DNA of 64,000 nt from Lewinellaceae bacterium (GCA_020636215.1 JACJYG010000004.1:558001-622000); one strand, 5' to 3'; positions 26,482 through 36,473 are shown, counted from the stretch's first letter. Program-made: numbers and translations. The notes: generated from the letters alone by a model not told the origin.

Positions 26482-28350
26482 CTAGTCATCCGGGAGTGTA
26501 AAATGAAAAATACTGCCTTTCCCCTCCGTTGATTCTACCCATATTTTCCCACGATGCTGTTGAATTACTTTTTCGCAGATCGACAGGCCGATACCGGTGC
26601 CGGTATATCCTTGTTTCTCCAGGCGCTGGAATACCAGGAATATTTTTTCGAAATAACGGGAATTAATGCCGATGCCGTTGTCCTGGATAGAAAAATGCCG
26701 CCCCGGGCCAGATTCATGGTAATTGACTTTGATAAGGGGCCTGTCTTTATCATTGAACTTCAGCCCGTTGGAAATTAGATTCTGGAGCAGCTGATGCATT
26801 TGCACGGGGTTGGCCTTAACAGTTGGCAGGTGGTCTCGCTGAATACAAGCATTTTTCATTTTAATCTCCCCCTGCAACGCACTCAATACCTGGTCCAATG
26901 TCTGGTTGAGGTCTACGCTTTCTTTGGGAACATCCTGTTTTCCACTGAGGCGGGCGAAAGTGAGCAGGTCATCCAGGAGTTGGGTCATCTGGCGGGCGCC
27001 AATAACGACAAATTCAATGAAATCGCGGCCGTTCTGATCCAGTTTATCTTTGTAGCGGCGCGCCAGCAGGGTGCTGAACGAGCCTATTGTCCGAAGCGGC
27101 TCTCGAAGGTCATGGGAAGCCACGTAAGCAAATTGTTCCAGCGCCTGATTGGACTGCCGCAGCGATTCGTTTTGTTCTTCGATTTCCCGGTTTTTTTCCT
27201 GCAATATCTTAGTCATTTTGATCTGATACCGATAACGGCTGATCACGAAAACACCCAGCAATACCAGGGCGGCTACCAAAGAGATAAGCAGCGCTTTCTG
27301 AGGGCGAGTAGCCTGCCGTTGGGATTCCAGGCGGTCAGCTCGCTCTTTTTCCAGTTGGTACTGCTCCTGAATGTCGCGGACAGCATGCGCTTTCTCGGCC
27401 ATAATGCTGTCCATTAATAATTGTTGGTAGACGCCTTGAAAATAAAAAGCGCTGTCGAAACACTGGCGCTGTTCGAAACTGCCTGCCAATAACCGGAGGG
27501 TTTTCAGTTCCAATTCAATGCCGCCAGCCTGTTGGGCCAAGGCCCATGCATCCAATAGGTGGTGGGTAGCCGTTTCAAGGCTATCTTTTCTGATCAGTAG
27601 CTCGCTCAGATGAATATGGTTGAGAGCCATTTGGTTCTTTTTCTGAATACTTCCAGCAACCTGCAGGGCCATGCGGAAGGAAGTTTCAGCCTTTTCGACC
27701 AGGCCCTGGCGCATCCACAACCGGCCTTTTTTTTCGTGCGTTAAAGCCACTCCTTGCTGGTTGTTCAAGGACTGCCCCAGGGCCAGGGCCTGGTCGTAAT
27801 AGGAAAGCGCAGCCCGGTACTGCTCGCGCTCCAGCTGGACATCCGCTACTTTATTGAGGGAAAAAATCATTCCAATACTATCCTTCAATTGCCGCCGGAT
27901 ATCCAGTGATTTTCCAAAAAAAGAAAGCGCCTCGCTAAAATCACTTTTTCGGAAATAAAGATCGCCCAGATTGTTATACACCCGTACCATGCCCATGCTA
28001 TCTCTTAAGTTTCCCATGATGCGGGCAGCCTTTTTGAAATGCACAACCGCCTGGACGTTTTCTCCCTGATGCCAGTAGGTCATTCCGATGGCCTGCTCGG
28101 CATCTGCTATTCCTTTATCATACCTCAGAGGCCTGGCCATTTGGATCGCCTCGTTGGCATAGCGATGGGCGGTTGCCGGTAGGCTATCCTGGCAGGCCCG
28201 CGCCATTTCTACCAACAGGAATACCTTTTTTGGCCCGGGCGGAACGGTAACCAGAATTTGGCGTAGAGAATCCAATTGCGCATAAGCCCTTGATCCGGTT
28301 GCACAAAATGAAATTACCAGCGACAACGATAGCAATACCCTCCAGGCCAT
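26482..28350 (-). CDS. TPR-containing hybrid-free sensor histidine kinase
   Basis: A 622-residue membrane sensor. The start at 28350 gives a signal peptide (MAWRVLLSLSLVISFCATGS). About residues 40-320 are tetratricopeptide repeats (for example VRVYNNLGDLYFRKSDFSEA and ALSYYDQALALGQSLNN) exposed to the periplasm. A single membrane segment (ALLISLVAALVLLGVFVISR) and coiled coil follow. The HisKA phospho-site is LEQFAYVASHDLREPLRTIG; the ATPase domain has QNLISNGLKFND, DNGIGINSRYFEKIF and GTGIGLSICEKVI. No response regulator gene is adjacent, so it is an orphan here. Confidence 0.93.
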   Translation of the reverse strand: MAWRVLLSLSLVISFCATGSRAYAQLDSLRQILVTVPPGPKKVFLLVEMARACQDSLPATAHRYANEAIQMARPLRYDKGIADAEQAIGMTYWHQGENVQAVVHFKKAARIMGNLRDSMGMVRVYNNLGDLYFRKSDFSEALSFFGKSLDIRRQLKDSIGMIFSLNKVADVQLEREQYRAALSYYDQALALGQSLNNQQGVALTHEKKGRLWMRQGLVEKAETSFRMALQVAGSIQKKNQMALNHIHLSELLIRKDSLETATHHLLDAWALAQQAGGIELELKTLRLLAGSFEQRQCFDSAFYFQGVYQQLLMDSIMAEKAHAVRDIQEQYQLEKERADRLESQRQATRPQKALLISLVAALVLLGVFVISRYRYQIKMTKILQEKNREIEEQNESLRQSNQALEQFAYVASHDLREPLRTIGSFSTLLARRYKDKLDQNGRDFIEFVVIGARQMTQLLDDLLTFARLSGKQDVPKESVDLNQTLDQVLSALQGEIKMKNACIQRDHLPTVKANPVQMHQLLQNLISNGLKFNDKDRPLIKVNYHESGPGRHFSIQDNGIGINSRYFEKIFLVFQRLEKQGYTGTGIGLSICEKVIQQHRGKIWVESTEGKGSIFHFTLPDD

Positions 28351-28371
28351 ATCAACATATTGATCGAGTTC

Positions 28372-28379
28372 CAAATGTA
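28372..28379 (-). promoter_or_regulatory. -7 box (TACATTTG) for the TPR histidine kinase
   Basis: Minus-strand TACATTTG 22 bp upstream of the start at 28350. Confidence 0.5.
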
Positions 28380-28495
28380 TGGAACCGGCATTGGGATATC
28401 GCAAATTAAAAAAAAGTTCATATTTAACAGTTGTCAGCAGGCGCTTTTGGTTATTATGTGCTCAAGGCTGGGCGCAATCCAAAGCGTCGTCTTTA

Positions 28496-28659
28496 AGAAC
28501 GTGTTTAAATTTAGTTTTTCAGTTAATATGAGATGGATCTCAAAGCCGCGCGAGGCTCATTTTTCGGCGCATACCTGGAAGGTACGTGCCGAAAAATAGC
28601 CGAAGCCCGGCAAAGAGAGGCGCTCATATTAGCGAAAGGATTAATTTTAAACACGTTCT
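28496..28659. mobile_element. MITE-like foldback element, 164 bp
   Basis: The ends are inverted repeats: AGAACGTGTTTAAA at 28496-28509 and its complement at 28646-28659, with similarity continuing inward to the ATATGAG / CTCATAT pair (about 36 bp in all). A second inverted pair inside (TTTTTCGGCGC ... GTGCCGAAAAA, about 28559-28596) forms a smaller stem. It encodes nothing. A 2-bp TA flank is possible but no clear longer target duplication is visible. Confidence 0.7.
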
Positions 28660-28760
28660 AAGGTTTTTAAGGTTTAAAATTAGAATGGAGATCCACAGGA
28701 AGATTTTGAAGGGTGTTGAATCTCAAATCCAGGCTGCTCCAATCCGCCTCAACCACTCTA

Positions 28761-28803
28761 CCCCTTCTCAACCTTCTCAACTTCCTCAACCTTCTCAACT
28801 TCC
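28761..28803. repeat. CTTCTCAAC tandem array (9-bp)
   Basis: About five copies of CTTCTCAAC/CTTCCTCAAC, 26 bp downstream of the stop of the sulfotransferase gene (28829). Confidence 0.8.
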
Positions 28804-28828
28804 CAGGACAAGCACAAAATCGCCGGGC

Positions 28829-29563
28829 CTAGGCCTTAAGCGCTGCTTCATACAGTTCCTCGTAATAGGGGCGGCACGCTTCCGCCAGTGGCTCCAGATG
28901 CGCGGGAAGACTGCCCTGCGGAGGCTGATAGGGCTGAAAACCCGAAGAACGGTGCACCGCAGCGTACCAATAGGGGGCCCATACGCCATCTTCCGGCCGG
29001 GGGCCTGGCTTCCAGGACAACATCCGCTTTTCAAAAGGAAGGGATAACCGCTGGCACAGTTGGGCCAGGATGGCCGCCGGATCGAGCAGCAATTCTCTGG
29101 CGTCAATAACTGCCGCGAGTTTGCCATGGCTGCTCAACGTCCGGTACAATTCAGACAATTTGAGTATCCCCACATCCGCCATGGTGGGGTTGGGGATGAC
29201 TTTACTGTAAGATAAAAGAATAGCCCGGGGATCTCGGATCAGAAGAATATTTTCCATCTCCAACAGGAAGCGTTCATCCAGGTGAATGAGATGATGAGCC
29301 ATTTGCTTGAAAAGGACAACCGGCCGGTCGTAAGGGCCCAGGAGGACCTCTTTTACCACTTCTGCGCCATCCTGGCTCTGGCTGGACAGAATACGATCCC
29401 GGCCGGGATGCGCTACCGGGGAGTCAGTTTTGGAGAGGTAATAGGCATACAAGGGTTCGTCTACTACCCGGGTGTCTTCCCGTTGGGCAAAAGCATACAT
29501 AAAGGCGGTAGAAATGTTGCGAGGGCTCGACCACGCATTGATGCGTTTGAGTGTGTCGGGCAT
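28829..29563 (-). CDS. Sulfotransferase-like protein
   Basis: A 244-residue cytoplasmic protein. The 5'-phosphosulfate-binding loop region is INAWSSPRNISTAFMYAFAQ near the N-terminus, and LLIRDPRAILLSYSKV is the 3'-phosphate-binding segment of PAPS-dependent sulfotransferases. Similar proteins are found next to or fused with class IV aminotransferases, which fits the aminotransferase at 25455-26354, although a kinase gene and a MITE now separate them. Acceptor is unknown; true sulfotransferase activity in this branch is not established. Confidence 0.8.
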   Translation of the reverse strand: MPDTLKRINAWSSPRNISTAFMYAFAQREDTRVVDEPLYAYYLSKTDSPVAHPGRDRILSSQSQDGAEVVKEVLLGPYDRPVVLFKQMAHHLIHLDERFLLEMENILLIRDPRAILLSYSKVIPNPTMADVGILKLSELYRTLSSHGKLAAVIDARELLLDPAAILAQLCQRLSLPFEKRMLSWKPGPRPEDGVWAPYWYAAVHRSSGFQPYQPPQGSLPAHLEPLAEACRPYYEELYEAALKA

Positions 29564-29669
29564 AAACAGGGGAAGATTGAACAGTGATCGTTGAAAAAAG
29601 CGGCATGAGTTCTTTGGCGCCGGCGGAAAGGTTAAGCCCTATAAGCCGCCAAAAAACATCCTATAACAG

Positions 29670-29709
29670 AGCGTCATCCCGGACATTCAATAAAATCAGG
29701 GATGACGCT
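29670..29709. terminator. Hairpin downstream of the YegP-like gene
   Basis: AGCGTCATCCC (29670-29680) and GGGATGACGCT (29699-29709) form a perfect 11-bp stem with an 18-nt loop, 40 bp past the minus-strand stop at 29750. No T run, so factor-independent termination is uncertain. Confidence 0.45.
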
Positions 29710-29749
29710 ATCGTTCAACGCCTGTTACCAGGCATTAGCCTATGGCTGC

Positions 29750-30082
29750 TTAAGCCACTGTAAGGTCATTCACTTCCGCTTCGGCAGCATTTGTCTTGAC
29801 GGATTCAATTCCATTTTCCATACTCGCCTTAGAAGCATACATCTGGCTGCTCCCGATGATCTGCTTGTTGGCGGCCAATAGATTGAAGTGGAATTTGCCA
29901 TTGGAGGCTTCTTTGCGGTCATACTGACTGTCATTGCCGGAATTTTTCTTGACACTTTCAATGCCATTTTTGCAGCTGGGCTTGGTGGCATATCCTTGAC
30001 TGGACAGAATGACCTGACCGTTTTTGGCCTTGAGGCGGAAGTAAAATTCCCCGCTCTTTTCGCTTTTGAAGATCTCAAACAT
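29750..30082 (-). CDS. YegP/DUF1508-family protein
   Basis: A 110-residue protein of two tandem DUF1508 repeats: FEIFKSEKSGEFYFRLKAKNGQVILSSQGY with CKNGIESVKKN, then KFHFNLLAANKQIIGSSQMY with MENGIESVKTN. This matches E. coli YegP in length and layout. Its function is not established; the fold is a small beta-rich dimer. It is a single gene with a hairpin 40 bp downstream. Confidence 0.93.
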   Translation of the reverse strand: MFEIFKSEKSGEFYFRLKAKNGQVILSSQGYATKPSCKNGIESVKKNSGNDSQYDRKEASNGKFHFNLLAANKQIIGSSQMYASKASMENGIESVKTNAAEAEVNDLTVA

Positions 30083-30196
30083 AAAGCGTGTGGTTTGATG
30101 TTTTAGGAATGAATGAATGGTAAATTTACAGAATTTACACCAATCTTCTGGATAAATTCATGGTTTTGACGCAACAATATTGGGCAAGTCACTGGA

Positions 30197-30818
30197 TTAA
30201 TGCTTTTTCTCCCCCTTCAGGAAGAAAAGTGGATATTCCCGCCTTTCATCCCCGGAAGCTTCCCGGCTGATCGTATAAAACCGGTGGTATTCCACGCCAC
30301 TAAACCCAACCGTTTCCATTTGCCTGCCCAGCGCTTCCGGCTCGAAACCATTGTGCCCGTCGAAATCAGGAAACGCAGCATGGAAGCTCCCATCTTCCGC
30401 TTCCAGGTCGGCAATACAACAACATCCTCCGGGGCGGAGCAATGCGTAAAACCGTTCCAGTATGCCTCGTGTATCGCGGATGTGGTGCAGCGTCATGAGG
30501 GGGTATAAACCAGGTCAAACTGCCCCTCCACCGGCGTCGTAAGCAGATCAAGTTGTCGAACTTCCATATTCGCCAGGTACGCTCAGCAATCTTTTGGCGG
30601 GCCTGCCGGCCCATACCCTCGGAAAGGTCGATCAGCAGTATATGGTGAGCTCATCGGCAAGCAGGAAACTGACTGTGCCCGTGCCCGCGCCATAGTCCAA
30701 CGCATTGCGGACTTGATATCGGCGAATGATCTACCGCAGTTCACCGGTACCAAAGCCAGCGCTCTCTGGCGGTACCAGGATCCTCGTCCCATGTAGCAGC
30801 AGCTTGGTCAAAATGCAT
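30197..30818 (-). pseudogene. Class I SAM-dependent methyltransferase, broken by frameshifts
   Basis: Reading the minus strand across frames gives a normal methyltransferase: MHFDQAAATWDED at 30818, then NALDYGAGTGTVSFLLADEL (SAM-binding motif I), LLIDLSEGMGRQARQKIAE, then NMEVRQLDLLTTPVEGQFDL and LMTLHHIRDTRGILERFYA to the stop at 30197. About three to four frame changes are needed between 30500 and 30790. The uninterrupted piece is 30197-30496. Because protein similarity is kept on both sides of each break, sequence errors are as likely as real decay. Confidence 0.75.
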
Positions 30819-30880
30819 AAAACATAGTTTTTTAAGTTCCCCTTAACGAAGATGATTTTTCAATTGCGTCCCACAGCATT

Positions 30881-30888
30881 TATCTTTG
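30881..30888 (+). promoter_or_regulatory. -7 box (TATCTTTG) upstream of 30928
   Basis: TATCTTTG ends 39 bp before the ATG at 30928 and fits TAnnTTTG. Confidence 0.5.
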
Positions 30889-30927
30889 TAAAAAGCCGCA
30901 GGGCTTCCCCATCCAAAAACAGACACC

Positions 30928-31679
30928 ATGAAACAAATCTACACTTTCCTCTTTATAATAACCGCCTTTGGAGGGCTTCAGGCACAGGATGAAAAGCTCC
31001 CCTATTATTTCCAGTTGAACGGCAATTTCCAGGCAGGTATCCCGATTGAAGCATTTGGGGACCGGCTCGACAAAGCCGGCCTTGGCGGCGGCGGGCTGCT
31101 GCTTTTCCAGTTGGTAGGGGCACCCCTTTTTGTTTACTGGAAGGGTCCTACCTGCGCTACGACACCGAAAAGCTGGACTTTGACCTATTAGAAGACGGCG
31201 TTTTGAACGACTATCGGCTGCACACCAACAACAATATCCTGCTACCATGCCCTGATTCGCTTCAAGCCCTTTACCGGTTTTTTTCATTCAACCCTATTTC
31301 GACGGTACCTCATCGGATTCAAGAAGTTCTATACCCGCACCCGCTTCATCGACCTGATGAGCGGAGAGGACGAAGTCGTGGATACCGACACCGATCAAAG
31401 CGATTCGGCTTTTTTAGCTACGGCGGAGCGGCGTACCTGCAAATCCGGGTAAGCACTTTTCCCGATATCCTTATCGACTTGCGGTGCGCCTATCTGCCGG
31501 GCGCTACTGCTACCTACCTGGTTCGGAAAGCGGACAATAGCGGCCCTTTCGAAGACCCCATCGATGCTTTCGAAGAGGCGGCATCGCCCACTACCCTGCT
31601 AATGCCACAGATCGGCGTCACCATACAGCTCTCCAACCGTGATTTTCAAACGACGGAAACCGGGGGCGAACAACGATGA
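30928..31679 (+). pseudogene. Secreted outer-membrane-like protein, frameshifted
   Basis: Starts with a signal peptide (MKQIYTFLFIITAFGGLQAQ) and YFQLNGNFQAGIPIEAFGD, then changes frame near 31130 (SYLRYDTEKLDFDLLEDG), again near 31250-31300 (RFKPFTGFFH, KKFYTRTRFIDLMSGEDEVV) and again near 31420 (YGGAAYLQIRVSTFPDILID), ending QIGVTIQLSNRDFQ. The pattern suggests a small beta-barrel protein. I do not recognise a family. The frame changes lie in the same zone as those in three neighbouring genes. Confidence 0.6.
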
Positions 31680-31731
31680 GCCGGCGGAAAAGACGCCATA
31701 GATTACCGGACAATTTATGCTTGACTAACCA

Positions 31732-32469
31732 CTAGTCCTTCAACAAAAACCGCACCTCCACTCTGGCCATCAGGGTAATCCCATTGTCCTCTGATAACTG
31801 GCCGTTTTGATTTTGCCCGGCAAGCTGGGGCAATAGGGGCTCATCCTGCCCATAATTCCAGCGGGCTGAAGAATCAGCCGAAGTAAGCTGGCCGGCAGGA
31901 GGCAATTCCACGATAGCCAGGGGAGGCTGATGCTGGCTCCCAGGGCGCGCGCCATCTCCGAAGCTTTGCTCTTGGCGTCGCCCAGCGCCTCCCGCCTCAG
32001 GCTTTGCATTGCTTTCTCCCGGCCACTGTATTCTGCCCTGATAAGGCTGCCCGAATATTGCCGGTTCTCCCGGATCTGGGCAATAAAACTCAGCAGAGCC
32101 TCCACATCCGAGACTTTCAATACCACCTCAGAATTGCTATAAACAGCCATAGGCTTAACGGTGAAAGGATCCTCTACGATACTTCCCTGGTAATACCCGC
32201 CCGGCCCAGCAAATCAAAAAATGCACGTTTAGCCATTTCTGCTTTGAGTTCCATTTCTGCCTGACGCTCCTGATACTTGACGGGGTCAAAGGCATCATAA
32301 TCAGCATAGGCCGGGTAGGCTTCCGGCGACTGAATAGTGACCCGGTAATACAGCAGATCCGGGCGCGCCTGCATGCGCGCCTCGCCAACTACGGTGATGT
32401 AGCGCTCCGGCTGAGCATTGGCAACAGAGCCAACAGAAAAAAGAAGCTGGAAAGGGCGGCGTTTCTCAT
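31732..32469 (-). pseudogene. SIMPL-domain (DUF541) periplasmic protein, frameshifted
   Basis: Minus-strand pieces join to one SIMPL protein: MRNAALSSFFLLALLPML (signal) at 32469, then ERYITVVGEARMQARPDLLY, AYADYDAFDPVKYQERQAEM, then KPMAVYSNSEVVLKVSDVEA, ALGDAKSKASEMARALG and a C-terminal MARVEVRFLLKD ending at 31732. The conserved SIMPL core (DAKSKAxxMA) is present. At least three frame changes are needed (near 32420, 32170 and 31930). Confidence 0.75.
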
Positions 32470-32643
32470 GGTATTTGTCTTTATGAAGGAGGCTAGCTCT
32501 TAGAGATGGTATATTAGCAACTCATAACAAAGAAACGCTTTCTGCAGGGATCCCCATACAAAACAAAGCTATTTTCGGCGCTTCCCGAATTCAAAGGTAT
32601 CTTTAGGTTAAATGTGAAGCAAGATTTGAAGAACATTAGTTTT

Positions 32644-34048
32644 CTACCTGCCGGGAAGCGTAAAGAAAAAGGCCGATCCGCAACCGGCCCATCGGATTCC
32701 ACCCAGATGCGCCCCTGGTGCTGGCCAACGATCTTCCGGCAGATAGTCAATCCCAGGCCATTGCCTTCATATTGCTGAGGAGGATGCAGGCGGTGAAACA
32801 AGCTAAAAATAACCTCCAGGTTGTGTTCGTCGATTCCAATACCATTATCCCGAACAGCAAAGCAGTACCCATCATCGGTAGCCGTTGCGCTGATATCGAT
32901 TACCGGGCAGCGCCCGGATGCGTAAATTTCATGGCATTGGTGAGGAGATTCTGAAAAAGCTGCTCCATTTGCTGGCGGTTACCGGCAGGCAGGGTAACGG
33001 ATGGACCTTAATAATAGTACTGCATTGCTGTATCGAAAGGTATATCTGGGCTTGTACCTTTTTTACCACCTGGTTGAAATCGACTATTTGGCGTTCTTCT
33101 ATTACCCCCCTGGCGGTGAAAGGCGGGCATAAGCCAGCAGGTCGTCAATGATACCGCCGAAGCGATGGATCTCTTTCAGGATGATATCCAGGTATTCCCT
33201 GCCGGCATCCGAAAGGGTATCCAAATGTTTTTCCGGAGCAGCCGGGCAAAGCCGAGCACATTGCGCAACGGAGCTTTGAGGTCATGTGAAACGACGTATG
33301 CGAATTGCTCCAGGTCGGCATTGGAACGCAGCAGGTCGGCTGCTTTTTTTTCCAGCATTTTCTCTACCCTGCGGCGCTCTTCTATCTCCTCTTTGAGTTG
33401 CTGATTGACCTGGAAGTTGTGCAATAAGTAACTGGCTTTGGTCGCCATAACAGTGAAAGAATGCCGGCTTTGGATCTCAATAGGCTTATAAAAGCGCTGG
33501 TCGGGCAACTGTTGGCCGCAGATGGCCAGGCCTTTGAATGACCCATCAGGCCCAAATAAAGGACCAACCAGGGCTTCCTCTAGTTGCAGCGCCGCCAGCT
33601 TCGCCTTGAGCTTAGGCCTCTGACTCAACAAGAAGCCTTCCCGCTCGGTAAAATCAGCAGAAGATAACCCAAGAACAGGGGGGACGGAAATATTTGAAAA
33701 ACCGAAAACGCTGCTCGTGCGCAATTCCTCCCTGTTTTTGTCGTACTCGGCCAACAGGCAATGGGGCTGTTCAAAAGCGAGGATAAAGTATTCTGCGGCT
33801 ACGGTCCAGAAGTCCTGTATCCTGTCCTGAAACAAGCCCACCTCTCCGAATTCCTGGATAAGCCGGAAGCGGTTGAGTTCCTGGTCGACCTCATCTTTGA
33901 TCGAGATCAGTTCCTGCCGTAGAACGATATGGCGGGTAACGCGGTCCTGAAGCTCCTGGCAAAGGGCCTCCAATTCCTCGTAGGTAGGGTGTTTATTGTC
34001 CTCCTGGCTCCTTTTCATCTTCCTGCTTTTCCATTCATCAGCCTTCAT
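32644..34048 (-). pseudogene. GAF-type sensor histidine kinase, frameshifted in the kinase core
   Basis: The uninterrupted part (33176-34048) encodes a coiled-coil start, a GAF-like sensory region (LLAEYDKNREELRTSSVFGF, VGPLFGPDGSFKGLAICGQ) and the HisKA site LEQFAYVVSHDLKAPLRNVL. The remainder changes frame several times: NLLTNAMKFT (N box), FAVRDNGIGIDEHNLEVIF, GNGLGLTICRKIVGQHQGRI and a normal ending FFFTLPGR at 32644. It overlaps the upstream FIST gene by 4 bp (ATGA), so the two form a sensor operon. Confidence 0.8.
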
Positions 34049-35259
34049 ATATTGCGGGTAAGCACATAGAGTGAGGTCGTATAATTGTGAAAAAAGTTCT
34101 TGCCCCTGAGTTGCGTGAACTCTCCAAAACCATACATGCCCAGCCAGGGAATGCTACGGCTTTGCATCAGGGGCGATTGCATTTTCTGTATAATCTCTCC
34201 GATGGCGATCTTGTTGAACATGGCCTTGCCACGGGCGGCGCAATCCGTATGGAAAACCGCCACAATTTCCCTGCCGGCAATATCGGCCGAAAGGCGCTCC
34301 ATCATTCGTTCCAGCCCTTCAAAGATCAGATTTTCATCGCGTTGGGTGATCCATAGTTGAGCGCCTTCCGGGCAATCTACCGGCATGTAAAAACTTTTAC
34401 CTTCTTTGTCGGCTTTGACAATAGCCCGCAGGATGTGGCGATTGTCATAGGCCTTATGGTATTCTTCCGGCAGCAATTCTCCCAGCCCGGCAACCGGGAG
34501 CCAGGGGCCGGGCTGGGCATTTTCCGGCAGGCTTAGTTTTTTCATGAGGTAGGGCCAGGCGGGTAGGCCATCGAGTTCAAATACCCGGTTGGCTTCCGAA
34601 CGGGTCACGGTAAAAGGCTGTCCGATGGGAATATTGCCGTGGTGTACCCCCATGATGACCCTAAGTGTAGGGTCGGCGTAACCGATCATAATAGCGCCCC
34701 GCTCCAACACCTGGCCATTGACAAACTGATAGGTGCTGACGCCACGCATATTGTCGGATGAGGTGCCGCCGAAAACCGGCATTTCCGGCCCGAAAACGGC
34801 GGCAATCCCCTCCAGCGCCCGGTCGGCGGCGATATCGATGCCGGAAGCCAACAGGTGCACCATATTGACTCCGGGAACCTGCTCCTTCAACTGCTGCGCC
34901 ATTTCCTGCACTTTCGGCAGCGAGTTATGGCCCCGGATATTATCACAATAGGCTATGCCGAATTCCCCTGCCTGCTCCGGCTCTACAACCATAATGCCCA
35001 GCGCACGCATCGATTCGTTGGCGCCTTCTACTCCTATGATGCCGGCGCAGGTGCAGCCTACTACCGTAGCATTCGGATAGCAGTCATGGGCGGCGGCCAG
35101 CAACTCCTGGAAATCGTGCCCTATTGTCGTATGAATGACAATCAGTGAAGCTTGTTCGAACGCTTCCCCGCTGCGCCCGGCCAGCGCACTGGCCAAGCAT
35201 TCCCGCATGGCTTTATCCGAATTGACCAGGCCATTGCTGGAAGAATAGAACTGTAACAT
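34045..35259 (-). CDS. FIST-domain sensory protein
   Basis: A 404-residue cytoplasmic protein with FIST-N (about 25-220; SLIVIHTTIGHDFQELLAAA, ATVVGCTCAGIIG, VFGGTSSDNM, GAIMIGYADPTLRVIMGVHHG) and FIST-C (about 225-385; LDGLPAWPYLMKKL, REIVAVFHTDCAARGKAMF, WLGMYGFGEFTQL). FIST domains are predicted small-ligand sensors, often for amino acids, that feed histidine kinases. Here the stop overlaps the start of the downstream kinase gene (ATGA), which supports a FIST-kinase signalling pair. Confidence 0.93.
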   Translation of the reverse strand: MLQFYSSSNGLVNSDKAMRECLASALAGRSGEAFEQASLIVIHTTIGHDFQELLAAAHDCYPNATVVGCTCAGIIGVEGANESMRALGIMVVEPEQAGEFGIAYCDNIRGHNSLPKVQEMAQQLKEQVPGVNMVHLLASGIDIAADRALEGIAAVFGPEMPVFGGTSSDNMRGVSTYQFVNGQVLERGAIMIGYADPTLRVIMGVHHGNIPIGQPFTVTRSEANRVFELDGLPAWPYLMKKLSLPENAQPGPWLPVAGLGELLPEEYHKAYDNRHILRAIVKADKEGKSFYMPVDCPEGAQLWITQRDENLIFEGLERMMERLSADIAGREIVAVFHTDCAARGKAMFNKIAIGEIIQKMQSPLMQSRSIPWLGMYGFGEFTQLRGKNFFHNYTTSLYVLTRNI

Positions 35260-35380
35260 GTATCGTAGTTTTGGGCTTTGCTCTTATTTAAGATATTTAT
35301 CGCTCCGGGGGTAGATGCGTCTTGTCAGGAAAGATAAGCATTTTGGGAAAAATGGCTATAGTGATATAACAATCAGCCAT

Positions 35381-36334
35381 TCACGCCCCTCCCGCCGCTC
35401 TTCTCAGCCGGTCATTGATCGCCCGGCCCAGGCCCTGCTCGGGCAGCAATTCGGCGATGATAATATCCAGCGGCAGGCCGTCGAGGCGGCGCATGCCGGC
35501 AAAGAGGTTTCGGGCGGCTTCCGCCAGATTGGAAGAGGGGGATAAGACCAGTTGCTGTTCCAATGGTACTCCTGGCAAGGGCTGCCGAAAGGCGATCACC
35601 CCAATGGCTTGGCCCTTAAACTGCTGTTGCAGGGTCGACAGATCCCCCAATACCAGCGGTACGCGGGGGGCGTAGTGGCTTTTGAGCATCCCCGGCGCCT
35701 GAGGGTCAGAGGAGGAAAAGGCCCGCACCACCACTTTCCCTATTAAAGCTTCTATATCTTCCACCGCCAGCCCGCCTTTGCGGTAAACGACAGGCTGCCC
35801 ATCTTCAAACCCCACAATGGTGCTTTCCACGCCTACCTGGCAAGAGCCGCCATCCAGAATGTAGGGGACTTTATCGCCAAGCTGGTCTTCCACATGCTGA
35901 GCGGTGGTCGGACTGATATACCCAAAGGGATTGGCGCTGGGCGCGGCGAGGGGGAAATCCAACCCGCCCAAAAGCTCTTGCGCCACAGGATGGCTCGGCA
36001 CCCGGATGGCCACCCGCGGCAGGCCCGCCGTTACGATGTCAGGGATTATCTCCGCTTTGGGCAACAGCAGCGTAAGCGGGCCGGGCATGAAGCGATCCGC
36101 CAGCCGGTAGGCTATATCGGGAATTTTAGTGGTGAAAGCTTCCGCCCGTTCGAACCGGCTGGTGTGCACGATGAGCGGGTCGAAAGTAGGCCGGTTCTTG
36201 ACGGCGAAAATGGTGGAAACGGCCCGCGGGCTAAAGGCATTGCCGGCCAGCCCGTAGACGGTCTCTGTGGGAATGGCGACCACTTGTTCCTGCTGCAGGA
36301 GGCTGATGGCGTATTGGATATCCGAACCGATCAT
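35381..36334 (-). CDS. L-threonylcarbamoyladenylate synthase, Sua5 type
   Basis: A 317-residue enzyme that makes threonylcarbamoyl-AMP from threonine, bicarbonate and ATP for the t6A37 modification of ANN-reading tRNAs. The YrdC domain has VVAIPTETVYGLAGNAF, KNRPTFDPLIVH, MPGPLTLLL, VAIRVPSHPVAQELL and LAAPSANPFGYISPT. The linker KSHYAPRVPLVLG and the C-terminal Sua5 domain (from about 215) make it the long Sua5 rather than the short TsaC form. Confidence 0.96.
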   Translation of the reverse strand: MIGSDIQYAISLLQQEQVVAIPTETVYGLAGNAFSPRAVSTIFAVKNRPTFDPLIVHTSRFERAEAFTTKIPDIAYRLADRFMPGPLTLLLPKAEIIPDIVTAGLPRVAIRVPSHPVAQELLGGLDFPLAAPSANPFGYISPTTAQHVEDQLGDKVPYILDGGSCQVGVESTIVGFEDGQPVVYRKGGLAVEDIEALIGKVVVRAFSSSDPQAPGMLKSHYAPRVPLVLGDLSTLQQQFKGQAIGVIAFRQPLPGVPLEQQLVLSPSSNLAEAARNLFAGMRRLDGLPLDIIIAELLPEQGLGRAINDRLRRAAGGA

Positions 36335-36473
36335 TGATGTACCTTGAATATTGGCGGGCGAAGTTCGGGGATTTTTGGGAGTTATTATGCAAAACGGGCG
36401 CTATTGCCGATCATCCAGCTTCCAGGAGGTTGTTCAAAAATTTGTGCTTTTGGCCCTGTTTTTTTGAAAAGCC

